Position numbers and translations under genes: made by a program. Positions 7,288-13,655 of a stretch of 42,731 bases of DNA are shown in pieces. Position 1 is the stretch's first letter, and each line of letters opens with the position of its first letter. The notes below the pieces were generated by a model. The model was not told the DNA's origin, made no database searches, and saw nothing but the letters and a program-made list of their open reading frames with translations. Location of the stretch: the IMG/VR virus record IMGVR_UViG_3300044624_002933, positions 1 to 42,731 of that record; one strand, written 5' to 3'. The stretch comes from a virus.

Positions 7288-7671
7288 TTACCCCACGTCG
7301 AAAATAACTTTAAGCGCAATAGCTGCAATGGCTGTAAAAATTATCCACATTGCCTTATTTATTCCGCCCTGCCATTTTTTTAGGTTCTGAAGATCCGCGT
7401 TGAACTCCAAATAGTCCTCATATCTTCCCTCCTCCTGCACTCTAAATTTTGTGTTTTCGTTAACCTTCACAATTACACCAGTTTCTGGATCAAGAAGCTT
7501 TTTCTTAATATCAGATATGTCATCCTTTAAGGACTTTTGGTCCCTTTTCAAATCTTCTATGCTGTCTTGGAGGTGCTTTAGCTCCCCATTAGGCATATTG
7601 GACTTGAGTTTGGTAAGCTCGTCCAATATTTGCTTCATTAAGAACGCTTGGTTTATGTTATTCTCGTCCAT
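7288..7671 (-). CDS. Coiled-coil protein with C-terminal membrane anchor
   Basis: A 127-residue protein. Residues about 10-60 are a charged coiled coil (LKHLQDSIEDLKRDQKSLKDDISDIKKKL). Residues 100-125 are a single hydrophobic segment (MWIIFTAIAAIALKVIFDV) at the extreme C-terminus, giving a tail-anchored topology with the coiled coil in the cytoplasm. This layout occurs in phage holin-like and spanin-like genes and in host-membrane modifiers. No lysis gene lies beside it, so I leave the role open. A GATATATA box lies about 50 nt upstream. Confidence 0.55.
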   Translation of the reverse strand: MDENNINQAFLMKQILDELTKLKSNMPNGELKHLQDSIEDLKRDQKSLKDDISDIKKKLLDPETGVIVKVNENTKFRVQEEGRYEDYLEFNADLQNLKKWQGGINKAMWIIFTAIAAIALKVIFDVG

Positions 7672-7719
7672 ATATCAATTTGTTTTATTGCCCGATTTCA
7701 AAAAGATATAGATACGGAC

Positions 7720-7727
7720 TATATATC
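7720..7727 (-). promoter_or_regulatory. Candidate phage promoter octamer GATATATA
   Basis: GATATATA on the minus strand in the gap between the 73-residue gene and the tail-anchored coiled-coil gene, about 48 nt before the latter's ATG. Confidence 0.4.
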
Positions 7728-7749
7728 GACAAGAATATGGATAAGAGAT

Positions 7750-7971
7750 CTATCTGATAACTTTTCCTTCTGGCATTTCTAAAGTTATATCTCTAAACTC
7801 AGAAAAAATCTCATAAATTTCATCGCTGCTTCTCAATAGGAACATCCCATAAAAATCGTCAGATTCATCACCCATCTTATCCGAAAGAATCTTGGATAAT
7901 GTCAAAGAAATTAGCTCACATATCTGAATGTGTACCTCCGGGCTATATGTTTTAATGTAGAATTCTAACAA
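7750..7971 (-). CDS. Small hypothetical protein
   Basis: A 73-residue acidic protein, predicted mostly helical (ICELISLTLSKILSDKMG), with a C-terminal strand-like segment (DITLEMPEGKVI). Function unknown. It follows the 92-residue gene by 2 bp, so the two are almost certainly co-transcribed. Confidence 0.45.
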   Translation of the reverse strand: MLEFYIKTYSPEVHIQICELISLTLSKILSDKMGDESDDFYGMFLLRSSDEIYEIFSEFRDITLEMPEGKVIR

Positions 7972-7973
7972 GA

Positions 7974-8252
7974 CTAATCTTTTTTTAAAACCGAGTTTGT
8001 AACGCTGTCACAATGTATTATATAACATTTTCCGTCATTTATATCCTCAGCTACCATGAGATTGGCGTCCATTGATCCCAGTAACTTCATTTTTTTATCG
8101 TCATAATCAAACTCGACACCCAAATGGGAAACCTCTAGACTGGATCTTCTAATAAACTTAGATTGGTTTCTTTTAAACATTTTTTCATAAAAAGATAACA
8201 TGTTGTCCGTTGGCTTTTTTATCTCTTTGAAATAACTTGATTTTAGATCCAT
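7974..8252 (-). CDS. Small hypothetical protein
   Basis: A 92-residue basic protein, not recognised. The N-terminal half is helical and Lys/Arg-rich (YEKMFKRNQSKFIRRS). The C-terminal half is strand-rich (GVEFDYDDKKMKLLGSMDANLMV, KCYIIHCDSVTN). The spacing to neighbours is 2-3 bp on both sides, indicating one operon from 9213 down to 7750. Confidence 0.45.
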   Translation of the reverse strand: MDLKSSYFKEIKKPTDNMLSFYEKMFKRNQSKFIRRSSLEVSHLGVEFDYDDKKMKLLGSMDANLMVAEDINDGKCYIIHCDSVTNSVLKKD

Positions 8253-8255
8253 TTT

Positions 8256-8435
8256 CTATTTTTTATCTTGGGATTCAACTTTTTTATCAGTCTCTTTATT
8301 AGAAATATAATCTCTGATAGAAATTCTAACCTGCTTTCCTAATTCGGCGTCATTGGGATATTTTCTAGCTAAATTTACTATTTCCTGATATTGATCAGCT
8401 AGTTCTTTTACCGCTTTCATTAAGATCTCGTTCAT
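8256..8435 (-). CDS. Small hypothetical protein (59 aa)
   Basis: A 59-residue helical protein beginning MNEILMKAVKELADQYQEIV and ending in a charged Lys/Glu tail. The ATG directly follows the stop of the upstream dCMP-hydroxymethylase-like gene (TAGcATG) and its TAG is 3 bp before the next ATG, so it fills the operon without slack. This is the main reason to accept it despite its size. Function unknown. Confidence 0.55.
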   Translation of the reverse strand: MNEILMKAVKELADQYQEIVNLARKYPNDAELGKQVRISIRDYISNKETDKKVESQDKK

Positions 8436-8436
8436 G

Positions 8437-9213
8437 CTACTTATTACTTAATTTTAATAATCCCTTCTCGCTATTAAAGCAATGCAAAGATATTATGTGC
8501 ATAGAAAAATACCCAGGAACAACATCGTTCCATGTATCCGGATTTCTCTTTTTAAGCTCATCTAATATCCACATAAGTTTTCTTATCGCTAGATATATGT
8601 CATCTCTAAAGTGTCTTATATAATCACATGATCTAATAAAGTAAGCTATATGGAACCAATTTCCTCTCCGCATAAAATGATACCCTATAGTACACGGTAC
8701 TCTTTCTCCGTGGGTTACTCCGGTATCCTCAGGAAACCATATGGGCAAAAAAGCCTGTCTGGTAAATGGCTCCTTCTCTAATAAATCAACAACATCAGCA
8801 AGATCTCCGTAATCGAAACGTATTCCTGATAATTTGGTATTGGGTTCTTCTGATGCGTATTTAGGCCATATCCTTTCCGGATAGGTGTGGGAAAATCTAC
8901 TATTCCCACCAAACTTCTCGTTATTCTTTTGAGCAAATGGCCAGTTAACATGGGAAGGAGGTGGATTAAGGGGAAGACCCCCAACTCTTTCAAAGAAGTG
9001 CTCATCCGCCCAGTCAAGATTCGGTTTTACCTCATCAATAAGTTCTTCCAAAGAATGTGGGATAAACATTTGGAAAGAATGGTTCATAATCTCAAACATA
9101 TCGTCGGGTGCTTCTATACCCTGCCATTTTTCCGTTTTAACTACATACCCACAATCAGACAACCGCTCCTTAGTCCATTTTATAGCATCGGATGGTTTTT
9201 GGAAAGTTCTCAT
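8437..9213 (-). CDS. Thymidylate synthase family protein, predicted dCMP hydroxymethylase
   Basis: A 258-residue member of the thymidylate synthase/dCMP hydroxymethylase family. The nucleophile Cys174 sits in RVPCTIGYHF. Twenty residues on, as in E. coli ThyA and T4 gp42, is Arg194 of the phosphate-binding RSCD (Asp197), and SMHIISLHCF matches the SLHxY strand. The discriminating position, 11 residues after the Arg (Asn177 in ThyA, which reads dUMP), is Asp205, as in T4 dCMP hydroxymethylase. Family knowledge therefore predicts that it makes 5-hydroxymethyl-dCMP from dCMP and methylenetetrahydrofolate. The N-terminal 110 residues are diverged. Substrate preference is inferred from this one residue and not shown directly. 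Confidence 0.75.
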   Translation of the reverse strand: MRTFQKPSDAIKWTKERLSDCGYVVKTEKWQGIEAPDDMFEIMNHSFQMFIPHSLEELIDEVKPNLDWADEHFFERVGGLPLNPPPSHVNWPFAQKNNEKFGGNSRFSHTYPERIWPKYASEEPNTKLSGIRFDYGDLADVVDLLEKEPFTRQAFLPIWFPEDTGVTHGERVPCTIGYHFMRRGNWFHIAYFIRSCDYIRHFRDDIYLAIRKLMWILDELKKRNPDTWNDVVPGYFSMHIISLHCFNSEKGLLKLSNK

Positions 9214-9260
9214 TTAAAATTTATTGTTTTATTTTTCTATGAACAAATATCAATAAGATT

Positions 9261-9953
9261 TCAGTCTAGGTCTGAAAAAATATAGGATTTTTTTTCCTCG
9301 GTATCAAATATGATGGGATAGTTGGCTGGATAATAGGAAAGATTCAGAAAAGAGGCGTTAATATAGGTAACCCCATCTATGATATCTGTTCCAAATGATT
9401 CGTGGATGTGACCGAAGGAATGTGCTATAAGATTCTTTAGATCCCCAATCTTTCTGGAAAGCTCTGGACAACCAACATTTTTGTGTCCATTGAAAGTGTA
9501 ATCAAGAATATCTTTTGGAGGACCGTGTGTAATGAGTATATTTATATCCGAAGGTATTAGATCCCAGTGATCAACAATTTCGCCTCTCCTGTTAAAAGCC
9601 CAGTCATAGAACCAGGGAGTTACTGGACTTCCCCAAAATTTAATACCATCTATCTCTACACCAGAATCATTCAGATATATTATCGTCTTTCCGTCTAGTA
9701 TTTCGTTACATCTTTCAGGATTAGTTTCGAAAAGAAAATCATGATTTCCTGCTACCAGTATCTTTTTTTTAAACCCTAAACTATCGTACCAGGAAATAAA
9801 ATCCACTACCTCATAATCTCTGCCTCTATTTGAAATATCCCCACAGTGGATCAAAACCGAATCAGGATATTTGCCAAGAATTTTCTCTAGGAATAGGTTT
9901 AATTTAAGATTCTCGTGCTGGCCATGAGTATCTGATATAAAGCACAGTATCAT
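9261..9953 (-). CDS. Calcineurin-like metallophosphoesterase
   Basis: A 230-residue, single-domain metallophosphoesterase. Motifs in order are CFISDTHGQH (Asp and His, metal 1), IHCGDISNRG (bridging Asp), VAGNHDF (Asn-His), LITHGPP and SFGHIHES (final His pair). All metal ligands are present, so it should be active. Relatives include small phosphodiesterases of the YfcE/MPPED type that act on cyclic nucleotides, nucleotides or phosphoproteins; the substrate cannot be read from the sequence. It overlaps no neighbour and follows mgsA by 1 bp. Confidence 0.85.
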   Translation of the reverse strand: MILCFISDTHGQHENLKLNLFLEKILGKYPDSVLIHCGDISNRGRDYEVVDFISWYDSLGFKKKILVAGNHDFLFETNPERCNEILDGKTIIYLNDSGVEIDGIKFWGSPVTPWFYDWAFNRRGEIVDHWDLIPSDINILITHGPPKDILDYTFNGHKNVGCPELSRKIGDLKNLIAHSFGHIHESFGTDIIDGVTYINASFLNLSYYPANYPIIFDTEEKKSYIFSDLD

Positions 9954-9954
9954 T

Positions 9955-10323
9955 TTACTTCTCTTTAATTATAGCTTCTACTAGAAGCTTAGCCGTAGAA
10001 TAGTTTGTTGCTATTGGAATATTCCACACATTACAAAGTCTTAGCAACATCTGGACGTCAACCTCATGTGGATGAGATGTTAAGGGATCAATGAAAAAAA
10101 GAACCCCATCTATTCGACCTTCAACAAGTTCCGCTGCTATCTGTGCATCTCCTCCTTTAGGACCGGAAAGCTTTTTTGTTACCTCTATGCCGGCGTGCTC
10201 TATATGCTTACCTGTGGTCCCAGTTGCTACGATCTCGTGTTTTTTAAAAAAATCAAGTCTCTTCAGAATAAAAGCAACGAGATCAGCTTTCTTGTTATCG
10301 TGTGCAATTACAGCTATTCTCAT
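9955..10323 (-). CDS. mgsA: Methylglyoxal synthase
   Basis: A 122-residue enzyme that matches methylglyoxal synthase along its whole length. Visible elements are the N-terminal IAVIAHDNKK (His8), the phosphate loop ATGTTG, SGPKGGDAQI (Asp59, the catalytic base equivalent to E. coli Asp71), FFIDPLTSHPHEVD (Asp79, His86, Asp89 for E. coli Asp91, His98, Asp101) and LLRLCNVWNIPIATN. The family converts dihydroxyacetone phosphate to methylglyoxal and phosphate, a bypass of lower glycolysis that releases phosphate but makes a toxic electrophile. The length is a little below the bacterial norm (about 150) because both termini are short. It is unexpected in a phage operon, with a phosphoesterase 1 bp downstream. 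Confidence 0.9.
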   Translation of the reverse strand: MRIAVIAHDNKKADLVAFILKRLDFFKKHEIVATGTTGKHIEHAGIEVTKKLSGPKGGDAQIAAELVEGRIDGVLFFIDPLTSHPHEVDVQMLLRLCNVWNIPIATNYSTAKLLVEAIIKEK

Positions 10324-10325
10324 AC

Positions 10326-10802
10326 TTAATTAGCTTCCTCTAGAATTGATTGAAAGTACTTTTCAGGAATTCCATTCTCACCGGATTCTGGATTTTTGAA
10401 ATTATCGTAAACCCCATCTAGAAAAAGATCCTCATTTGAAACCGCTTCGCTTTCCAGCTTTTGCATATCAGATTCTATTCTAGCAAAAGCATCTCGGATG
10501 ATTGATTTACCAAAATCTGGATGTATATCAAACCTCGAAAATGATTTATGGTTCGTGATTCTTACCTCCCTATCATCAAATGATATTATGTAGGTTTTCT
10601 CTTTATTGTGAGTGAATATCCGGTAACTCTCAGGAGAGTAGTAGATTCTGCTATCTGGATTTTCAAGGATCTCTCTTAGTATTTTTTTGAGCGTCCTTTC
10701 TTTCTTGGATAGCTTGGTTTTGTTATAGTGTCCTCTTTTAAAGAATCTGGACATCTTGTAGAATCTTAATAAGACTTTGTTTTTGATAGTTCTTAGTATC
10801 AT
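10326..10802 (-). CDS. Hypothetical protein, basic N-terminus
   Basis: A 158-residue protein that is not recognised. The first 45 residues are very basic and helical (FYKMSRFFKRGHYNKTKLSKKERTLKKILREI). The middle is strand-rich (RIFTHNKEKTYIISFDDREVRITNHKSFS), followed by an acidic helical tail. The basic head and acidic tail suggest nucleic-acid or membrane contact, which is inference. It lies 2 bp upstream of mgsA and starts the operon after the gap at 10803-10865. Confidence 0.5.
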   Translation of the reverse strand: MILRTIKNKVLLRFYKMSRFFKRGHYNKTKLSKKERTLKKILREILENPDSRIYYSPESYRIFTHNKEKTYIISFDDREVRITNHKSFSRFDIHPDFGKSIIRDAFARIESDMQKLESEAVSNEDLFLDGVYDNFKNPESGENGIPEKYFQSILEEAN

Positions 10803-10865
10803 TGGTATTTTTTTTAGAAGTTGCCTAAAATTAGATTTCTATAACGGGAATAAAAAATTAAATAG

Positions 10866-10898
10866 CAAAAAAAACTCCTTCTTTCTGAAGGAGTTTTT
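10866..10898 (-). terminator. Rho-independent terminator
   Basis: A perfect 10-bp inverted repeat (AAACTCCTTC/GAAGGAGTTT, arms at 10872-10881 and 10887-10896) with a 5-nt loop, followed on the minus strand by eight T residues. It closes the 10901-11245 gene. The shorter T run on the other side could also serve the plus strand, which has no gene here. Confidence 0.85.
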
Positions 10899-10900
10899 AT

Positions 10901-11245
10901 TTAGCTTAGTAGTAGATCGTTTCCTTTATCCTTTTTTGGTTTTCTCCCTTTTTTGGAAGGTCCTTTCTTTGGTGCTTTAGCTTTTGCTGATTTTTTACCC
11001 TCAGAAACTGTTTCCTTGATAATTGGTTCTTTAATTTCATTAGCTTCAGGTTCACCAGTAGTTCCGCTGAATCCAACAGAAACTGTAGCTGAGTTTTCTT
11101 CGGAGCTTTCATCAGTTCCATCTAATTTAATGTCAAGATCAACATCGATAGATCCTGTTGTGTTGGTAGACGAATTTCTAGAATATAGGTACCAAAATCC
11201 AAGGATCAATGCAACCAATAAAATTGTAGTAATAGTAAGTGTCAT
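10901..11245 (-). CDS. Membrane-anchored protein with basic tail
   Basis: A 114-residue protein. A single N-terminal hydrophobic segment (TLTITTILLVALILGFWYLY) works as a signal anchor, leaving an acidic middle (DVDLDIKLDGTDESSEENS) and a very Lys-rich tail (KAKAPKKGPSKKGRKPKKDK) on one side of the membrane. There is no cleavage site after the hydrophobic segment and no lipobox. Its own promoter (GATAAATA at 11272-11279) and terminator (10866-10898) make it a one-gene transcription unit. The function is unknown; a role at the host inner membrane is plausible. Confidence 0.65.
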   Translation of the reverse strand: MTLTITTILLVALILGFWYLYSRNSSTNTTGSIDVDLDIKLDGTDESSEENSATVSVGFSGTTGEPEANEIKEPIIKETVSEGKKSAKAKAPKKGPSKKGRKPKKDKGNDLLLS

Positions 11246-11271
11246 AATAATTTGTTTAATTTTTATATTAG

Positions 11272-11279
11272 TATTTATC
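11272..11279 (-). promoter_or_regulatory. Candidate phage promoter octamer GATAAATA
   Basis: GATAAATA on the minus strand, 26 nt before the ATG of the membrane-anchored protein at 10901-11245. It is one of the two copies with the A rather than T centre and is close to the T4 late promoter TATAAATA. Confidence 0.5.
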
Positions 11280-11353
11280 TAAAAAGTTTCAAAAATTGCT
11301 TAGCATTATCCTCCTGGTAGGGGGTCAAATAAAACTGTAAGTATTGATTTTTA

Positions 11354-12181
11354 TCAATCAATTTTTTTGCGATATTGATTATAGTTATCTATCGCCCATT
11401 TAACAACCCTATCCAAGTCATCATTCTCAAATAATACTCTTCCATCTTTATCAAATATTGCCCAATTCTTTTCTCCGAACACTATAGGTATTATATCAGT
11501 AGCCTCTCTCCCATAAAAAATCACCTGATACTCCTGATCCTTTTCATGCCAAACCCTAATACCTGAAGCTTTAAATAACACAGCAAGAGGTCCATATTTT
11601 GGTAAAAGACCGTAATTAGTATAATAGCTATAGTACTTAGGAAAATCATCGATTGAAAATGCAAAATTATATCCTCCTGCCTCTTTATCAGCTTTAGATA
11701 ATCTTGTAGTAGCTGCCAGATCATCAAGATTTTTAGCTCCATATTTGAATCCATCTTTACTGATCTCTTTCGCATAATCAGTAAAATGTATGAGCCATTG
11801 GTTTTTAATTATCTCAGGGGATTTAAGCCACCTCCAAGCAGGATACTTACGTTTTTCTATCGGGAGGGTTTCATCTTCTATCTTATTGTACAGATATTCT
11901 GCAAATTCTTCGTAGGCTTTCTTATCATTATTCTCTATCCATGATATTATTTTATCTCCATCAATTTCTTTAGACCCCTTAAATTTATACCCGGTTTCTA
12001 AAATAAAATCATCAAAGAGATAGTAGTATTTATGAGGAAGAGATTTCTTCTTTAAAGATTTTGGGGATTCGAGATATTTCTTAAACCTTATTACATCATT
12101 TACTAAGTATTCATTTATCATTTGTAATCCCTTAAGATTATCTAGATTCATGAAATCTTCAAATAATTTAATGTGTTTCAT
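11354..12181 (-). CDS. Leader-bearing protein, possible ADP-ribosyltransferase-like effector
   Basis: A 275-residue protein. Residues 1-24 (MKHIKLFEDFMNLDN..., ending MINE) are nearly identical to the start of the product at 12314-12928 and resemble T4 capsid-targeting leaders, with a potential I-N-E cleavage site at residues 22-24. The body contains LIHFTDYAKEISKDGFKYG (His132), SIDDFPKYYSYYTNYG (Tyr cluster 183-187) and DQEYQVIFYG (Glu217). This order is compatible with the His-Tyr-Glu arrangement of one class of ADP-ribosyltransferases. That reading is tentative, based on motif order only. If right, the protein could be packaged and injected like T4 Alt. The gene has a GATAAATA box whose last base is 5 nt before the ATG, so the mRNA would be nearly leaderless. 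Confidence 0.7.
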   Translation of the reverse strand: MKHIKLFEDFMNLDNLKGLQMINEYLVNDVIRFKKYLESPKSLKKKSLPHKYYYLFDDFILETGYKFKGSKEIDGDKIISWIENNDKKAYEEFAEYLYNKIEDETLPIEKRKYPAWRWLKSPEIIKNQWLIHFTDYAKEISKDGFKYGAKNLDDLAATTRLSKADKEAGGYNFAFSIDDFPKYYSYYTNYGLLPKYGPLAVLFKASGIRVWHEKDQEYQVIFYGREATDIIPIVFGEKNWAIFDKDGRVLFENDDLDRVVKWAIDNYNQYRKKID

Positions 12182-12182
12182 A
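12117..12182. repeat. 66-bp exact direct repeat, copy 1
   Basis: Identical over 66 bp to 12864-12929. It encodes the leader (first 21 or so codons) of the 11354-12181 product and ends just upstream of the ATG. The flanking DNA and the rest of the two proteins are unrelated, so only the leader was copied or conserved. Confidence 0.95.
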
Positions 12183-12186
12183 ATAC

Positions 12187-12194
12187 TATTTATC
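12187..12194 (-). promoter_or_regulatory. Candidate phage promoter octamer GATAAATA
   Basis: GATAAATA on the minus strand, separated by only 5 nt from the ATG at 12181. If transcription starts about six bases after the box, as in T4 late promoters, the transcript begins at or next to the start codon. Confidence 0.5.
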
Positions 12195-12313
12195 CGTACG
12201 GAGTCCCAAATGCCCTAGGACCGGAGGGGATTAAAAAGTTATGTGTAAGTGTTCCGTTCATCGTTCTAATCAAAATTTCGGTTGAAAATTTTAAAAGAAA
12301 AATCCCACCCGCG

Positions 12314-12928
12314 TTATAAATTTGAAATATCTAATTCTGGATAATCACCATAATTAATAGTTTGATCACCAACATCGAATACCGCTAAATTTCCATTTTT
12401 TAATCCCATATTCATCCCCCAATCAAAATCTTTTGGATCTGATATACCGTTATTCTTTAATTCGGTTTCAATATCATTCAATTGTATTATCAACCAATCA
12501 AATTCTGGCCCCCAACCAAAGGATCCGTTATAATTTTTCACTAATTCAAACAATTCTTCTGGTAAACTATCTAAATATTCCAAAACTATTATATAAACGC
12601 CTTGGTCTTTAATTTTGTAAGTTTCATATATGTTACTTATTCTTTTTAAATTTTTACCTTTTAATTTATTAGCTACTAAAAATTCTGTTTTATCCGTAGT
12701 TATTTTTAATACTTTACCGCCATCTAATATATAGGCAACACCATTATTACCTGAATCTAAATTTATTTTTAGTTTATATCCTAACTTATTAGCTATTTTT
12801 GAAACGTAAGAACTGTTAAAGTAATTTGGATGTTTACCAATTAAATCAAAAATATCCTCATCAATCATTTGTAATCCCTTAAGATTATCTAGATTCATGA
12901 AATCTTCAAATAATTTAATGTGTTTCAT
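12314..12928 (-). CDS. Leader-bearing protein with protein-kinase-like fold
   Basis: A 204-residue protein starting at the ATG of the shared leader. A longer frame from 12955 would begin inside the terminator and promoter and is rejected. After the leader (potential cleavage at I-D-E, residues 22-24) come kinase-like elements: the glycine-rich loop LDSGNNGVAYIL (58-68), VLKIT (Lys75), the hinge IVLEYLDSL, and KDFDWGMNMGLKNGNLAVFDVGD, which resembles a catalytic loop (Asp159, Asn163) and a DFG-like DVG (Asp175). The catalytic loop is one residue shorter than usual and lacks the His, so activity is uncertain. No C-lobe of full size is present. It follows the tmRNA and its terminator, with GATATATA five bases upstream of the start. 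Confidence 0.7.
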   Translation of the reverse strand: MKHIKLFEDFMNLDNLKGLQMIDEDIFDLIGKHPNYFNSSYVSKIANKLGYKLKINLDSGNNGVAYILDGGKVLKITTDKTEFLVANKLKGKNLKRISNIYETYKIKDQGVYIIVLEYLDSLPEELFELVKNYNGSFGWGPEFDWLIIQLNDIETELKNNGISDPKDFDWGMNMGLKNGNLAVFDVGDQTINYGDYPELDISNL

Positions 12929-12929
12929 A
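12864..12929. repeat. 66-bp exact direct repeat, copy 2
   Basis: Second copy of the 66-bp repeat at 12117-12182. It encodes the leader of the kinase-like protein and stops just before its ATG-proximal upstream bases. Confidence 0.95.
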
Positions 12930-12933
12930 TTCC

Positions 12934-12941
12934 TATATATC
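12934..12941 (-). promoter_or_regulatory. Candidate phage promoter octamer GATATATA
   Basis: GATATATA on the minus strand, 5 nt before the ATG of the kinase-like gene and immediately after the tmRNA terminator, which is the expected place for a new promoter. Confidence 0.5.
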
Positions 12942-12943
12942 AC

Positions 12944-12973
12944 AAAAAATCCCATCCGGTAGAGGATGGGATT
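12944..12973 (-). terminator. Rho-independent terminator after tmRNA
   Basis: Inverted repeat AATCCCATCC/GGATGGGATT (about 12949-12957 and 12964-12973) with a 6-nt loop, followed on the minus strand by a run of six T residues. It lies 8 nt downstream of the tmRNA 3' end and ends the transcript that carries the tmRNA. Confidence 0.85.
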
Positions 12974-12980
12974 AATTTAG

Positions 12981-13469
12981 TGGACCCGGAGGGGGTCGAA
13001 CCCTCGTCCAGATCGAATGTCCATTGGACTCATTCACAGGCTTAGTTGATTGTTTGACATCAACAAACTTTGGGTGCGTTTCTTTTTTCTTTCAGACTTA
13101 ACGCTCAGTCTGGTCTACTCCCAGGTATTAGCCAAGTTTCACTGACATTGATAGTGACGATCTAAATGGGTATTGGACTAATCCTCAAGGTTCCACTCAA
13201 TGTCAAATAGGCAATACTACGAACCTTTTTTCTTGCCAGCTTGCAACTTTCTTTTATGATTGGCAGTTGCCGCCAATTGGTTAGGCTGCAACAGCTAGCT
13301 CAACCTCTTCAGTTACTACCGAACGAGTAAGTGAAGTTGGGATACTCATGATATCCTCAGAATTGTAAACGTTTGCGTTTATTGTTTGATAGGTAATTAA
13401 AGTCTTTCCAATCTAAGACTGCCTGCATCTCAAAGAACTACCTCCGCCTGTCAAATCCAAAGCGGGCCC
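12981..13469 (-). ncRNA. ssrA: Transfer-messenger RNA (tmRNA)
   Basis: A 489-nt one-piece tmRNA that rescues stalled ribosomes and tags the unfinished protein. The 5' end GGGCCCG pairs with the 3' end CGGGUCC in a 7-bp acceptor stem with an A discriminator; CCA is not encoded. The 5' part has the conserved GGAUUUGACAGG. The 3' part has GGACGAGGGUUCGACCCCCUC, a 5-bp T stem with UUCGACC loop. The tag frame opens at the conserved cGCAAAC (resume codon GCA at 13376) and runs to UAA at 13281. The 5' end is 3 nt after the stop of the 59-residue gene, so it is probably cut from an operon transcript. The intervening pseudoknot region was not folded in detail. Confidence 0.95.
13281..13376 (-). other. 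tmRNA tag reading frame (31 residues)
   Basis: The frame from the resume codon GCA to UAA encodes 31 residues, beginning ANVYNSEDIM and ending TEEVELAVAA. The C-terminal AVAA keeps the small hydrophobic end recognised by ClpXP-type proteases. The length is well above the 8-15 residues of common bacterial tags. The start is set by the GCAAAC context, which is conserved at tmRNA resume sites. Confidence 0.85.
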
Positions 13470-13472
13470 ATA

Positions 13473-13652
13473 TCACTTATCTTCTTTCTTACTCGAAGAG
13501 TCAGTTGTATTTTTTTTAGCGAGATAAAGATTTCTAAGATCTTCTACTAACTTTGGCATTTTAATAACCTTAGTAACACTTATCCCATTGGACTCTGCAA
13601 AATCCCTAAGATAGTTGTAAAAATCTTTCTCTATTTCCTTATCTCCTTCCAT
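13473..13652 (-). CDS. Small hypothetical protein (59 aa)
   Basis: A 59-residue charged protein (MEGDKEIEKDFYNYLRDFAE..., basic C-terminus) of unknown function. The ATG lies 3 bp after the stop of the sugar-transferase-like gene and the TGA is 3 bp before the tmRNA 5' end, so it is inside one transcript with both. The segment NGISVTKVIKMPKLVEDL could be a small DNA-binding or adaptor helix pair, which is only a guess. Confidence 0.55.
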   Translation of the reverse strand: MEGDKEIEKDFYNYLRDFAESNGISVTKVIKMPKLVEDLRNLYLAKKNTTDSSSKKEDK

Positions 13653-13655
13653 CCA

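Noticed and set aside
8887-9285. Plus-strand ORFs opposite real genes, for example here and at 24159-24605, 17951-18262 and 34478-34825.
   Set aside because: They are antisense shadows of strongly supported minus-strand genes and show no domain motifs.
12314-12955. A start at 12955 for the kinase-like protein.
   Set aside because: It would begin inside the tmRNA terminator and over the GATATATA box; the internal ATG at 12928 matches the shared leader.
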